DNA from: Gammaproteobacteria bacterium
GTDB lineage: Bacteria; Pseudomonadota; Gammaproteobacteria; Chromatiales; Chromatiaceae
Length of the DNA stretch: 39,068 bases
Direction: 5' to 3'
Assembly: GCA_021773975.1 (NCBI GenBank)
Contig: JAJFJN010000105.1
Location: forward strand, 1-39,068
The translations under genes were made by a program, and so were the position numbers. Below the pieces are notes generated by a model, which was not told where the DNA came from, ran no database searches, and saw only the letters and a list, made by a program, of their open reading frames with translations. Positions 27,795-37,088 of the stretch are shown in pieces (the stretch's first letter is position 1; each line of letters starts with the position of its first letter).

Positions 27795-27818
27795 TTTTAT
27801 TTTCCTGTCATTGCTGAC

Positions 27819-27846
27819 TTGTAGCGTGAGTTAAGCTGAGTATAAT
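27819..27846 (+). promoter_or_regulatory. Promoter of tRNA-Glu: TTGTAG-16-TATAAT
   Basis: A perfect TATAAT at 27841-27846 and TTGTAG at 27819-27824 stand 16 bases apart, 25 bases before the tRNA. It overlaps the region just upstream of the leftward pcnB start, so pcnB and tRNA transcription are divergent here. Confidence 0.7.
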
Positions 27847-27870
27847 AGCACCTCTTTAAGGTTCTCTGCT

Positions 27871-27945
27871 GCTCCCTTCGTCTAGCGGTTAGGACGCTGG
27901 CCTCTCACGCCGGTAACAGGGGTTCGATTCCCCTAGGGAGTACCA
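27871..27945 (+). tRNA. tRNA-Glu (anticodon CUC)
   Basis: A 75-base cloverleaf with encoded CCA. The acceptor arm GCTCCCT pairs AGGGAGT (first pair G-U), the D-arm has TCTAGCGGTTAGGA, the anticodon loop CTCTCAC within the CTGGC/GCCGG stem gives CUC, and the T-arm is AGGGG-TTCGATT-CCCCT. The body closely matches gammaproteobacterial tRNA-Glu, where the usual anticodon is UUC. It decodes GAG only. Confidence 0.95.
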
Positions 27946-28133
27946 TATATTTTAATTAAATTTTAATTAATAAGTTACACGCTATTACCCACTTACCCTT
28001 GACCATAACCCGAAAATAATCCGGACAATCGGCCAGAAAAGCAGTAATTTCTACCCACCCCCCTCCCCCGTTAATCACGATGGTTTTTTCATTTACAGCG
28101 CACCGATCGCCCTGACAAGAATAAGGATTCAGC
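27946..28133. other. Gap after the tRNA, no clear gene
   Basis: AT-rich at first (TTTTAATTAAA-type repeats just after the CCA), then a C-rich run near 28055-28070. A leftward frame here (27956-28183) has no supported start and resembles nothing I know. The piece AATAATCCGGACAAT near 28015 recurs with one change near 28554, inside the decayed gene at 28362. Confidence 0.35.
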
Positions 28134-28286
28134 ATGAAAATCACCATCACCCTAACTGACACAGAAAACGGCCAAGTAGCCATTGAAGAGATTAGGCATC
28201 CTGATCCCGGTGAGAAAGATCAATCTGTCACCGTGGCTACGGCGCTGGCAGATGAGATGCTTGGCTTATTGGGGGGAGCTTGGTGA
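28134..28286 (+). CDS. Small plasmid/ICE-type hypothetical protein
   Basis: ATG at 28134 follows AGGA six bases upstream. The 50-residue product starts MKITITLTDTENGQVAIEE and ends in ADEMLGLLGGAW. It resembles small acidic proteins I associate with gammaproteobacterial plasmids and integrative elements; this is recall, not a search. No function assigned. Its position next to a tRNA and a decayed partition-associated gene supports a mobile-element remnant. Confidence 0.5.
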   Translation: MKITITLTDTENGQVAIEEIRHPDPGEKDQSVTVATALADEMLGLLGGAW

Positions 28287-28361
28287 ACCTGAAAAACCGG
28301 AAGAGTAACCGTTTAAGGTAAATTTGGGGGCAAGACAAAACTTCAGCAAAGTGGTTTATGA

Positions 28362-28568
28362 CTATAACCGCAATCCTTTCTGCCCAGGCTGCCATTTGGC
28401 AACATCTAGTTGAGCTGTTCCAATACCGAATGAACGCACCCACTTGGCCGCAGCATCCAGTGTACTCCAGGTCTTGACCGCCCCTTTGAGCGTAAATGCC
28501 GTAATGGAACCATTTGGCGTGTCAGCCTCAACATGAAACAGCGCACTATTAGCAATAATGCGGACAAT
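28362..28568 (-). pseudogene. Start-less ParC-like (plasmid partition-associated) small protein remnant
   Basis: The leftward frame encodes about 68 residues with SALFHVEADTPNGSITAFTL, then LDAAAKWVRSFGIGTAQLDV and a WQPGQKG end, like a small protein linked to partition regions of plasmids and integrative elements. The frame is intact to its stop at 28362, but a TAA immediately precedes the first codon and there is no usable start, so the first few residues are missing. Identity rests on recall of the family and is moderate. Confidence 0.5.
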
Positions 28569-28727
28569 TTAAGGCTCTTGCTCTTTCCGCATGGTCACAC
28601 ATGGCAAACAAAGATATTCCCCCTCAAATAACCGTCTTTTTTAGTCAACATCATGATTCAGTAAAACATACATACTTTGGCAAATTATTGCTTTTTGGTT
28701 TAGATTAGAAGCCATAAGGGGATCACT

Positions 28728-28856
28728 ATGGCTAGATGGATAATAATTACTGCCACGCTGCTTTTAGCTACTTCGACTGCTGCTCAGATTGTCATTCAGG
28801 CATATGAGGAAGCTATATGCGCCTATTTCACGTTTGATATCGCTTTTCTAGATTAA
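28728..28856 (+). CDS. Tiny exported-peptide ORF before cas1
   Basis: ATG at 28728 with AGGGG about six bases upstream encodes 42 residues: MARW, a hydrophobic stretch IIITATLLLATSTAA like a signal peptide, then about 23 residues with one Cys. A promoter-like TTGGCA (28677-28682) followed after 17 bases by TTAGAT lies upstream. It may be a real small exported or membrane peptide or a stub of a longer gene. It ends 86 bases before cas1. Confidence 0.35.
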   Translation: MARWIIITATLLLATSTAAQIVIQAYEEAICAYFTFDIAFLD

Positions 28857-28942
28857 TGGGCTTCACCTTAATCATTGAAAGCATCTTCGGATACTGTCAA
28901 CAATCGGACATGTGCCGCCCAAATTATTCAAGATAGTTAATT

Positions 28943-29920
28943 ATGGAAGATTTAGCGCCATCAGATCTAAAAACCATTCTTCATTCCAAACGCGCCAATC
29001 TTTACTACCTGCAACATTGCCGTGTTTTGGTTAATGGTGGAAGGGTTGAATATGTAACGGACGAAGGGAAGAAGTCACTCTACTGGAATATCCCCATTGC
29101 CAATTCCACCAGCATTCTGTTGGGAACGGGCACATCCATCACCCAGGCTGCTATGCGAGAGCTGGCCAAGGCAGGCGTACTGGTAGGGTTCTGCGGTGGG
29201 GGTGGAACGCCATTGTTCAGTGCCAACGAAATAGATGTCGAAGTTGCCTGGTTCTCTCCGCAAAGTGAATATCGCCCCACCGAATATCTGCAGCACTGGG
29301 TACGTTTCTGGTTCAATGATGAGCTACGACTGGAAGCGGCAAAAGCCTTTCAACAGGCGCGCCTACAACGATTGGAAAAGAATTGGCTGAATAACCGCAC
29401 ATTCAGTGATGCCGGTTTTGATATCTCTGCAAACATTCTGTGTCCGCTATTGGAGCGTAATCGTCAAGCCATTGAGCAAGCGGCTGATACGATGGAGCTT
29501 TTAACCATAGAGGCCCGTTTAACCAAAGAGCTGTTCAAAATAGTTGCCCGTACCTTGAGCTATGGCGACTTCATCCGTGCCAAGCGAGGCACAGGCACAG
29601 ATCCCGCCAACCGTTTTCTCGATCATGGCAACTACTTAGCCTACGGGCTAGGCGCTACCGCTACCTGGGTTCTTGGTTTGCCTCATGGTCTGGCGGTACT
29701 GCACGGCAAAACCCGTCGCGGCGGCCTGGTGTTCGATGTGGCGGACCTGGTGAAAGATGCCGTCATACTGCCCCAGGCATTTATCTCTGCCATGGCAGGA
29801 CATGAAGAGCAAGAGTTCCGACAAGCCTGCATCGAAAGTCTCACCCGCACCGAGTCACTGGACTTCATGATCGACACCCTCAAAGCCATCGCAACTGATA
29901 TTGGCTCAAAGGCAGAGTGA
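28943..29920 (+). CDS. cas1: Type I-F Cas1 integrase
   Basis: A 325-residue Cas1 of the I-F type (opens MEDLAPSDLKTILHSKRANL). The metal-binding residues Glu190, His254, Asp265 and Asp268 are all present at the positions known for the Pseudomonas aeruginosa enzyme. It integrates new spacers into the CRISPR array in complex with Cas2-3. It is the first cas gene; its last bases overlap the next start (GTGA), so cas1 and cas2-3 are coupled. Confidence 0.97.
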   Translation: MEDLAPSDLKTILHSKRANLYYLQHCRVLVNGGRVEYVTDEGKKSLYWNIPIANSTSILLGTGTSITQAAMRELAKAGVLVGFCGGGGTPLFSANEIDVEVAWFSPQSEYRPTEYLQHWVRFWFNDELRLEAAKAFQQARLQRLEKNWLNNRTFSDAGFDISANILCPLLERNRQAIEQAADTMELLTIEARLTKELFKIVARTLSYGDFIRAKRGTGTDPANRFLDHGNYLAYGLGATATWVLGLPHGLAVLHGKTRRGGLVFDVADLVKDAVILPQAFISAMAGHEEQEFRQACIESLTRTESLDFMIDTLKAIATDIGSKAE

Positions 29921-32900
29921 ATATTCTGCTCATCTCACAATGTAGCAAGAGTGCCCTCACAGAAACACGGCGCATCCTGGATCAATTTGCTGAGAGGCGG
30001 GGGGATCGCACCTGGCAAACCCCCATAACCCAGCAAGGGCTAAAAACCCTGCATAAGATGCTACGCAAAAGCGCCCGGAAAAATACAGCCGTCGCCTGTC
30101 ACTGGATCAGAGGAAAGGATCACAGTGAGTTGATCTGGCTTGTTGGTGATGCCAGTCGATTCAATATACAGGGCGCTACACCTACCAATACCACTGCAAG
30201 GGACATCTTGCGTAGCCAGGATGAAAACGACTGGCATACAGCCGAAGAGATTCGCCTCCTGACCTCAATGGCGGCGCTCTTTCATGACCTGGGTAAAGCC
30301 AATGATGCCTTTCAGAAAAAGCTCACAAGCAATAGACCAATAGCTGATGCCTATCGCCATGAGTGGGTCTCGCTTCGTCTGTTTCAGGCTTTTGTTGGCA
30401 AAAGCAGTGATGAAGAGTGGCTAAGACGCCTGGCTGAGTTATCGGTCAAGAGTGATCGGCCATGGCTGAGTAACCTGCCAAGGGATGGGTTAGATACTGA
30501 TATTCGCGGCCCATTCAAAGAGTTGCCACAGCTGGCACAAGTGATTGGCTGGCTGATTGTAAGTCATCATCGAATACCGACGCTACGGGGTGAATGCGAC
30601 CATGACTTGCGCCATCTACCAAAGGCGATCGGAGCTAAATGGTGCGGTGCTCGTGAAGATGAGAGCAATCAGCAGAAGGCAGCTTGCTGGAAATTCAAGA
30701 AAAAAGGGTTGCCATTCGACAGTAAGCACTGGTGTGAGCATGTCGGCAAGGCGGCCAATGCCATGTTGAAACGCCCCGCCCTGCTCACCACAAGATGGTT
30801 TGAAAACCCCTATATATTGCATCTCTCACGGCTGGCTTTGATGTTGGCCGATCACTACTACTCTGCAGAAAAAAGCCACAGCCGCTACGGTGATTCAAAG
30901 TTTCCTCTTCATGCCAATACCTTGCGTGGAACCGGTCAATTCAACCAGCGGCTGGATGAGCATCTTATCGGCGTTGAGGTTAATGCCAGCCGCATTATTC
31001 GCACCTTGCCTCGCATGGCACAACAACTGCCTCGGATCGCCCGGCACAAAGGCTTTCGCCAACGCAGCAAAGATGAGAATTTTCGTTGGCAGGATAAGGC
31101 ATTTGATCTGGCTACCAGCCTCCAGGCGCGGAGTGAACAGCAGGGCTTTTTTGGCGTCAATATGGCCTCCACCGGTTGCGGTAAAACCTTAGCCAATGGG
31201 CGCATCATGTATGGGTTGGCCAACCCCCAGCGAGGTGCCCGTTTCAGTATTGCCTTGGGGCTTCGCACCCTCACCCTGCAAACCGGCGATGCCTATAGGG
31301 AGCGACTGGGTTTAGGAGATGAAGATCTCGCAGTGTTGGTGGGTGGTGGCGCCATACGCGCGTTGCATGAACGGCAGCGGGCAGAAGAGAGCGCATTAGG
31401 CAGAGCCGGGGCTGAGTCCTTGGAAGATCTCTTGCCGGAAAACCACTATGTCCATTTTGAAGGCAGTCTGGAAGATGGCCCACTCAATCGCTGGTTGGCG
31501 GGAAATCATGATGCACAAAAACTGCTCAACGCGCCCATTCTTACCTGCACCATTGATCATCTTATGCCAGCCACTGAAGGAACGCGGGGTGGACACCAAA
31601 TCGCCCCCATGCTGCGTCTGATGAGTTCTGATCTGGTGCTGGATGAACCGGATGATTTTGGTATGGGAGATCTACCTGCACTCACACGTCTGGTGCATTG
31701 GGCGGGGTTGCTGGGTAGTCGGGTACTGCTCTCTTCCGCCACCTTGCCGCCTGCTTTAATTCAAGGGCTGTTTCTGGCCTATCTGGAAGGCCGTCGTATC
31801 TACCAGCTCAATCGTGGCTTGCCCGGTTTAACGCCCAATATCTGCTGTGCCTGGTTTGATGAATTCACCACACAAACCAGTCATCACGCTCATGACAGTG
31901 ACTATCGACAGTCTCATCAAGGCTTTGTGGTTAAGCGCCTACAGCATCTTGCCAAGGCTGCACAGAGCGAGATGCGCCGCAAGGCAGAGATCAAGCCGCT
32001 AGCTATCGCGCAGGGTAAAAAGCGTGAAGAGATCTGCACGGAACTGGCCGGTTATCTGTATGAGCAGCTGCATACCCTGCATGCGCAGCACCACACCCAA
32101 GATCCGAATAGCGATAGACGGGTTAGCTTTGGCCTTATACGCATGGCCAATATCAACCCTCTGGTCATGGTAGCTCAAGCCCTCTATCGATTGGGTGCGC
32201 AACAGGATTGCCATATCCATCTAAGTGTCTATCACTCCCAGCACCCACTCTTAGTACGTGCATCAATTGAGCAAAAGCTGGATTGCCTGCTCAACCGCAA
32301 AGATGAAATGGCCATCTTTGATGATGTCGGGCTGATTCAGCAACTTCAAAACCGCCCTGAAAAGAATCACATCTTCGTGGTGCTTGCCACAGCAGTAGCA
32401 GAAGTGGGGCGTGATCACGACTATGACTGGGCCATTGTTGAGCCATCCTCTATGCGCTCCATTATCCAGCTTGCAGGGCGCGTACGCCGTCACCGGCGTG
32501 GCAGCTGTGAAAGCCCGAATCTCTATCTCCTAAATACCAATGTTCGTCACCTGGAGTTCGGCCTCGGTAGAGCGGCATTTTGCAGACCGGGTTTTGAGCA
32601 CGCCCATTTAACGCTGCAGAGCCATAACTTGAGTGAATTGCTTAATCCAGAGCAGTTGGCCGTGATTGATGCCAGTAGCCGCATTCAAGAGCGCGAGAAT
32701 CCGCAACCCAAGCAAAACCTGGTAGACCTGGAGCATGCCGCCCTGCGTGACCTCATGCTTGGGGCTGTAGAGGGCGAGGCTCAAATAGATAAGCCTGTAC
32801 ATTGGTGGTGGAGCACCCATGCCAACCTCTGTGGTTATCTGCAATGGAAGCAACAGTTCCGAAAAGACCCACAGGGGCGGCAGCGTTATGCCCTGCTAAT

Positions 32901-33177
32901 GAATGAAGAGGAAGAAATTCAATTCTGCAAAATCATGCCCGGTGAACAACCAAACCCGGTGGGCAACCTGATTCATGAGCTGAAGCCAGTGGCAGGGGCG
33001 CGTATCAGCTTTTGGGGTGAGCCGGATTATGAGGCTGCACTGAATGATCTGGCTGATAGATTAGGAATAGAGGTTGCCGACTGTTCACGCCGGTTTGGTT
33101 TTGTGGATCTGCCGGCAAATGAAGAGCACAAAGTGTGGAACTACCACCCGGCATTAGGATTTAGTCGATTTCAATAG
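29917..33177 (+). CDS. cas2-3: Cas2-Cas3 fusion nuclease-helicase (type I-F)
   Basis: A 1086-residue fusion found only in type I-F. Residues 1-~95 are the Cas2 domain that dimerises and holds Cas1. The HD nuclease follows with His123-Asp124 (FHDLGKAND), a further His148 and SHHR near 220. The SF2 helicase part has Walker A STGCGKT (418-424), DEPD (576-579), a SSATLPP motif III near 606 and QLAGRVRRHR (851-860) as motif VI. It is recruited by the Csy complex to unwind and degrade target DNA and also restrains and aids adaptation. GTG start at 29917 overlaps the cas1 stop. All catalytic motifs look intact. Confidence 0.97.
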   Translation: MNILLISQCSKSALTETRRILDQFAERRGDRTWQTPITQQGLKTLHKMLRKSARKNTAVACHWIRGKDHSELIWLVGDASRFNIQGATPTNTTARDILRSQDENDWHTAEEIRLLTSMAALFHDLGKANDAFQKKLTSNRPIADAYRHEWVSLRLFQAFVGKSSDEEWLRRLAELSVKSDRPWLSNLPRDGLDTDIRGPFKELPQLAQVIGWLIVSHHRIPTLRGECDHDLRHLPKAIGAKWCGAREDESNQQKAACWKFKKKGLPFDSKHWCEHVGKAANAMLKRPALLTTRWFENPYILHLSRLALMLADHYYSAEKSHSRYGDSKFPLHANTLRGTGQFNQRLDEHLIGVEVNASRIIRTLPRMAQQLPRIARHKGFRQRSKDENFRWQDKAFDLATSLQARSEQQGFFGVNMASTGCGKTLANGRIMYGLANPQRGARFSIALGLRTLTLQTGDAYRERLGLGDEDLAVLVGGGAIRALHERQRAEESALGRAGAESLEDLLPENHYVHFEGSLEDGPLNRWLAGNHDAQKLLNAPILTCTIDHLMPATEGTRGGHQIAPMLRLMSSDLVLDEPDDFGMGDLPALTRLVHWAGLLGSRVLLSSATLPPALIQGLFLAYLEGRRIYQLNRGLPGLTPNICCAWFDEFTTQTSHHAHDSDYRQSHQGFVVKRLQHLAKAAQSEMRRKAEIKPLAIAQGKKREEICTELAGYLYEQLHTLHAQHHTQDPNSDRRVSFGLIRMANINPLVMVAQALYRLGAQQDCHIHLSVYHSQHPLLVRASIEQKLDCLLNRKDEMAIFDDVGLIQQLQNRPEKNHIFVVLATAVAEVGRDHDYDWAIVEPSSMRSIIQLAGRVRRHRRGSCESPNLYLLNTNVRHLEFGLGRAAFCRPGFEHAHLTLQSHNLSELLNPEQLAVIDASSRIQERENPQPKQNLVDLEHAALRDLMLGAVEGEAQIDKPVHWWWSTHANLCGYLQWKQQFRKDPQGRQRYALLMNEEEEIQFCKIMPGEQPNPVGNLIHELKPVAGARISFWGEPDYEAALNDLADRLGIEVADCSRRFGFVDLPANEEHKVWNYHPALGFSRFQ

Positions 33178-33202
33178 ATATTGAGAGGAGGAGAATAAGA
33201 GA

Positions 33203-34519
33203 ATGGAAAATATAACGGAACAGCAAGCAACGCAGGTTGTTCAGATTAAGGCTGTTATTGATAAGTTCTTAAAAGAAGAACGCCTACAGCCCAAACTGGA
33301 TAAACTAAAGGAGGGCGAGGACGAAAAACGCCTGCAACTACTGGAAGTATATCAAGCGGAAAACTGGATTGCCGATGCTGCCCGGCGGGTAGGGCAAATC
33401 CAGCAAATAACCCACGCTTTAAAATATATCCACCCAGATGCCAAAGGCACCAACCTGAGTAAGCCTGGTAATTCTAAGGCCGGTGATCTGCTGATCGGTA
33501 CTCATACACCAGCAGAGTGTCCACCTGATGTGGTAGGCAATGCGGCTGCCTTGGATGTCTACAAATTCCTACGCCTGAAAGTGGAAGGTAAAACCTTGCT
33601 CACCCGTGCTACTAGTGATGATCCATCCCTGCAGGCCGCCTTCTCTGCTAACAGTGAGCAGGCCAAGGAGTGGATGGCCGCCTTTGCCAATATCACCAAT
33701 AGCAAGGGTGAACCCGCCTCCCATAAATTGGCGAAGCAGCTCTATTGGTCATTGGGAGACAATAAATACCACCTGCTTGCACCTCTATTCCCCACCTCAC
33801 TCGTTCACCGGATATGGAATACAATTCGTGAGGATCGTTTTTCGGAGGATGCAAAAATAGCCCGTGAAGCTCGCCGGAGCAATAAGGCACATCCGCATGG
33901 CTACCGCGAATATCCTAATCTTGTCATACAGAAATATGGCGGTACAAAACCTCAAAATATCAGTCAACTTAACAGTGAACGATATGGAGAGAACTACCTG
34001 CTCCCCTCTTGTCCTCCTACTTGGAAATCAGAGCCGATACGACCGCCTTTAAATGTTGATAGCGTCTTTGATGGTTGGTTTGGTCGTCGCAAGCGAGTGA
34101 GAGAGTTGATCCGTAGTTTAAGGGACTATCTCTACAGCGTGCAGAACCGAAACAACATAGATATCCGCAACAAACGCGCAGAACTGGTGGCCTACATTAT
34201 TGATGAAATGTTGCTGTTTGCCGCAGAACTGCAGGATTTGGATGAGAACTGGACAATGCATGAAGCCTGCCGACTCAATATGGATGAACAGTGTTGGTTT
34301 GATCCCCGTCGCGCAGAGACTGATGAGATTTTTTCTACCACATACAACAGGGGCGACTGGAAAGAGGCGGTCTGTAAACGCTTTGCCAATTGGCTCAATG
34401 CCAGACTGAGTGATACAAAAAAACCACTGCCATTTGGAGAAGGTGAAGCTGGCCACTGGCAATCTGATCTGGAAAAAGAGCTGAAAATGCTGCGCAGGGA
34501 GGTTGATAGTCATGAATGA
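33203..34519 (+). CDS. csy1: Csy1/Cas8f, Csy complex large subunit
   Basis: A 438-residue Cas8f (opens MENITEQQATQVVQIKAVI). It sits at the 5' handle of the crRNA with Csy2 and reads the PAM, which in type I-F is GG/CC. Features such as HPHGYREYPNLVIQKYGGTKPQNIS and QNRNNIDIRNKRAELVAYI match the family. It starts 25 bases after cas2-3 with a GGAGGAG-type ribosome binding site and its end overlaps csy2 by eight bases. Confidence 0.93.
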   Translation: MENITEQQATQVVQIKAVIDKFLKEERLQPKLDKLKEGEDEKRLQLLEVYQAENWIADAARRVGQIQQITHALKYIHPDAKGTNLSKPGNSKAGDLLIGTHTPAECPPDVVGNAAALDVYKFLRLKVEGKTLLTRATSDDPSLQAAFSANSEQAKEWMAAFANITNSKGEPASHKLAKQLYWSLGDNKYHLLAPLFPTSLVHRIWNTIREDRFSEDAKIAREARRSNKAHPHGYREYPNLVIQKYGGTKPQNISQLNSERYGENYLLPSCPPTWKSEPIRPPLNVDSVFDGWFGRRKRVRELIRSLRDYLYSVQNRNNIDIRNKRAELVAYIIDEMLLFAAELQDLDENWTMHEACRLNMDEQCWFDPRRAETDEIFSTTYNRGDWKEAVCKRFANWLNARLSDTKKPLPFGEGEAGHWQSDLEKELKMLRREVDSHE

Positions 34520-35477
34520 ACCTTATGCACTGATCTTGTTGCCTCGCTTACAGATACAAAATGCCAATGCAGTTTCCGGCCCGTTAACCTGGGGGTTCCC
34601 ATCGCCAACAGCCTTTACCGGATTTATCCATGCCCTGGAACGGCGATTGACGAAGGTGCTTGATAAAGGGTTTGGCGGTGTCGGCATTGTCTGCCATCAA
34701 TTTAACCCACAAGTTTCACAACCAGCAGGTAAGCGCACCCAGGTCTTCCAACTCACTCGTAATCCACTGGGTAAAGATGGAAAGACCGCTGCCATCGTGG
34801 AAGAGGGGCGAGTACACATGGAGGTAAGCCTGGTATTCACCCTGCACGATTATATGGATAGCGAAGATGGTGAACTGTTTGTCAAACGAGTGATGGATGC
34901 GGTACATAGCATGCGCTTGGCGGGCGGCAGCATTCTGCCTCAACGTGCAGGCAAACGCTTTGCAGCGCAGTATTGGCCGTTACCACAGACGCTCACGGAT
35001 CAGGATGCAGTCTTCTGTAAACTGCGCCGCCGTCTGTTGCCGGGCTTTGCCTTGGTGTTGAGGGAGGACAGACTGAAGGAGCATCTAAAAGAGATGCATG
35101 AAGATGCCAATGCCTTGGATGCCCTATTAGATCTCTCCCGCCTCAATATAGAACCTGATCAGCCTCATCCAGATAAGCCTGATGAAACCCAATGGGGTAT
35201 CCGAAAACATCCGGGCTGGCTGGTGCCGATCCCTGTCGGTTATGGGGCAATCTCACCGCGCTATGGTGCAGGCGAAGTGGTTAATGCACGCGACGACAGC
35301 ACCGAATTTTGTTTTGTAGAGAGCCTCTATTCTCTCGGAGAGTGGGTAAGCCCTCATCGTTTAACCACCCTGCAACAACTTTTATGGCATCACCATGCTG
35401 ATATAGAAGGCGGTATATACCGCTGTATGAATCACTATTCGGATTACCTGAATAACACCACCAATAGCAATACATAA
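34512..35477 (+). CDS. csy2: Csy2/Cas5f
   Basis: A 321-residue Cas5f (MNEPYALILLPRLQIQNANA). The opening RLQIQNANAVSGPLTWGFPS and GGSILPQRAG segments are typical. It caps the crRNA 5' end with Csy1. The ATG at 34512 was chosen because GGAGG lies nine bases upstream; an earlier TTG at 34503 would place the SD too close. It overlaps the end of csy1. Confidence 0.93.
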   Translation: MNEPYALILLPRLQIQNANAVSGPLTWGFPSPTAFTGFIHALERRLTKVLDKGFGGVGIVCHQFNPQVSQPAGKRTQVFQLTRNPLGKDGKTAAIVEEGRVHMEVSLVFTLHDYMDSEDGELFVKRVMDAVHSMRLAGGSILPQRAGKRFAAQYWPLPQTLTDQDAVFCKLRRRLLPGFALVLREDRLKEHLKEMHEDANALDALLDLSRLNIEPDQPHPDKPDETQWGIRKHPGWLVPIPVGYGAISPRYGAGEVVNARDDSTEFCFVESLYSLGEWVSPHRLTTLQQLLWHHHADIEGGIYRCMNHYSDYLNNTTNSNT

Positions 35478-35489
35478 GGAGTTGTAATT

Positions 35490-36518
35490 ATGACTGATCT
35501 AAAAACCGCTTCAGTTCTAGCATTTGAACGCAAACTCGATCCATCAGATGCACTGTTTAGTGCCGGTTGTTGGGATGAGAGGGATAATGGCCACCAATGG
35601 GGTGAAACGGTGGTGCGCGAAAAATCGGTACGTGGCACGATTTCCAACAGGTTGAAAACCAAAGATCAAGACCCTGCAAAGTTAGACGCCTCCATTCAAT
35701 CCCCTAATCTACAAACAGTGGATACTGCAATGTTGCCCAATGATGCGGACACCCTGCGTCTACGCTTCACCTTAAAAGTGCTGGGTGGTGCAGGTACACC
35801 TTCTGCCTGCAACAATGCTGATTATCAACAACAACTGCAAAACACCGTGCAACACTATGTAGCGAATAATGGCTTTGCAGAACTTGCTTATCGCTATGCT
35901 TATAACATTGCCAATGCGCGTTTTCTATGGCGTAACCGCTTGGGGTCTGAAAAAGTCATTGTTCAGGTCAATCATCTAAAAGATGGCGCACAAATTAAAA
36001 ACTGGACTTTTAATGCACTGGACTTCTCCCTACGCAACTTCAACGTGCCGAGTGATGCGCAAGCAGGGTTTAAAGAGCTAGCTGAAGTGATCAAAAATGG
36101 TCTGGCAGGTGAAGCCTATGCCCTGCTTGAGGTAATTGCCTATGCCCGTGTGGGAGATGGTCAGGAGGTCTACCCATCACAAGAGCTGATACTTGATCGT
36201 GGTGATAAAAAAGGTCAAAAGAGCAAAACCTTATACACCGTAGGTGGTGTAGCAGGCATGCACAGTCAAAAAGTGGGTAATGCACTGCGTACCATCGATA
36301 CCTGGTATGAAGACCTTGACGGCATTGGCCCCATTGCAGTTGAACCTTATGGCTCCGTCACCTCTCAAGGCAAAGCTTATCGCCAACCCAAACAAAAGAT
36401 AGACTTCTACAACCTGCTGGATAATTGGGTACTCAAAGGTAAAGAGCCAGATGAAGGTAACCAGCACTATGTAATGGCAACCCTGGTTCGAGGTGGTGTA
36501 TTTGGTGAGAAGGGGTAA
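35490..36518 (+). CDS. csy3: Csy3/Cas7f backbone subunit
   Basis: A 342-residue Cas7f, six copies of which line the spacer part of the cr[23 protein letters not shown] at the N-terminus and the [18 protein letters not shown] segment are family hallmarks. A strong GGAG ribosome binding site stands eight bases before the ATG, consistent with the high copy number needed. Cas6f follows after three bases. Confidence 0.95.
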   Translation: MTDLKTASVLAFERKLDPSDALFSAGCWDERDNGHQWGETVVREKSVRGTISNRLKTKDQDPAKLDASIQSPNLQTVDTAMLPNDADTLRLRFTLKVLGGAGTPSACNNADYQQQLQNTVQHYVANNGFAELAYRYAYNIANARFLWRNRLGSEKVIVQVNHLKDGAQIKNWTFNALDFSLRNFNVPSDAQAGFKELAEVIKNGLAGEAYALLEVIAYARVGDGQEVYPSQELILDRGDKKGQKSKTLYTVGGVAGMHSQKVGNALRTIDTWYEDLDGIGPIAVEPYGSVTSQGKAYRQPKQKIDFYNLLDNWVLKGKEPDEGNQHYVMATLVRGGVFGEKG

Positions 36519-36521
36519 GCC

Positions 36522-37088
36522 ATGAACCACTATCAGGATATAAAAATACAGCCTGATCCCGAGTTTCTAACGCCTATGTTAATGAACGCCTTGGTTGCTA
36601 AGTTGCATCATGTATTGGTGCAACTGAACAGCAATGACATTGGCATTAGTTTTCCCGATGTTGATCAGAAAAAACCAAGCCTTGGAGATGTTTTGCGCCT
36701 GCATGGTGCGGCGGAAACCTTGCAAAATCTACAAATGCAAAATTGGCTAACGGGTATGCGTGATCACGTTGAAGGGAGGGAGATAGAACTAATCCCACCC
36801 AATGCCCAGCATTGCTTAGTGCGGAGAGTGCAAGTGAAGTCCAGTGCAACAAGATTGCGTAGGCGTTACTGCAAACGTCATGCAGATGTGACTGAGCAGG
36901 AGGCGCTTAAGCTTATTCCAGATGCTTTAGAAAAAGCCTCATCACTGCCTTATCTGCAACTGAAAAGCGAAAGCACAGGGCAACATTTTCGGCTCTTTAT
37001 AGAACACCAGCCACCTCAGTCACAGCCCATCATTGGTGAGTTCAATTGCTATGGTCTCAGTGCCAAGGCCACCATACCCTGGTTCTAA
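36522..37088 (+). CDS. cas6f: Cas6f/Csy4 crRNA endoribonuclease
   Basis: A 188-residue Csy4. His29 in KLHH is the expected catalytic base; an Arg-rich helix (RLRRRYCKRH, about 111-120) would bind the repeat hairpin; the C-terminus CYGLSAKATIPWF has Tyr177. It cuts each repeat just 3' of the hairpin, leaving an eight-base 5' handle, and stays bound to the crRNA 3' end. It is the last cas gene; the array leader follows directly. Confidence 0.95.
   Translation: MNHYQDIKIQPDPEFLTPMLMNALVAKLHHVLVQLNSNDIGISFPDVDQKKPSLGDVLRLHGAAETLQNLQMQNWLTGMRDHVEGREIELIPPNAQHCLVRRVQVKSSATRLRRRYCKRHADVTEQEALKLIPDALEKASSLPYLQLKSESTGQHFRLFIEHQPPQSQPIIGEFNCYGLSAKATIPWF

Noticed and set aside
27956-28183. Leftward 75-codon frame after the tRNA
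   Set aside because: The start region overlaps the better-supported 50-residue gene on the other strand and the sequence is not recognisable.
28601-28708. Rightward 35-codon frame beginning MANKDIPPQ
   Set aside because: No ribosome binding site and no family resemblance; it overlaps the promoter-like hexamers of the next small ORF.
28943-37088. Idea that this is a transposon-encoded (I-F3) CRISPR system
   Set aside because: cas1 and cas2-3 are present, cas8f and cas5f are separate genes, and no tniQ or tnsA-D genes are seen, so it is ordinary I-F1.
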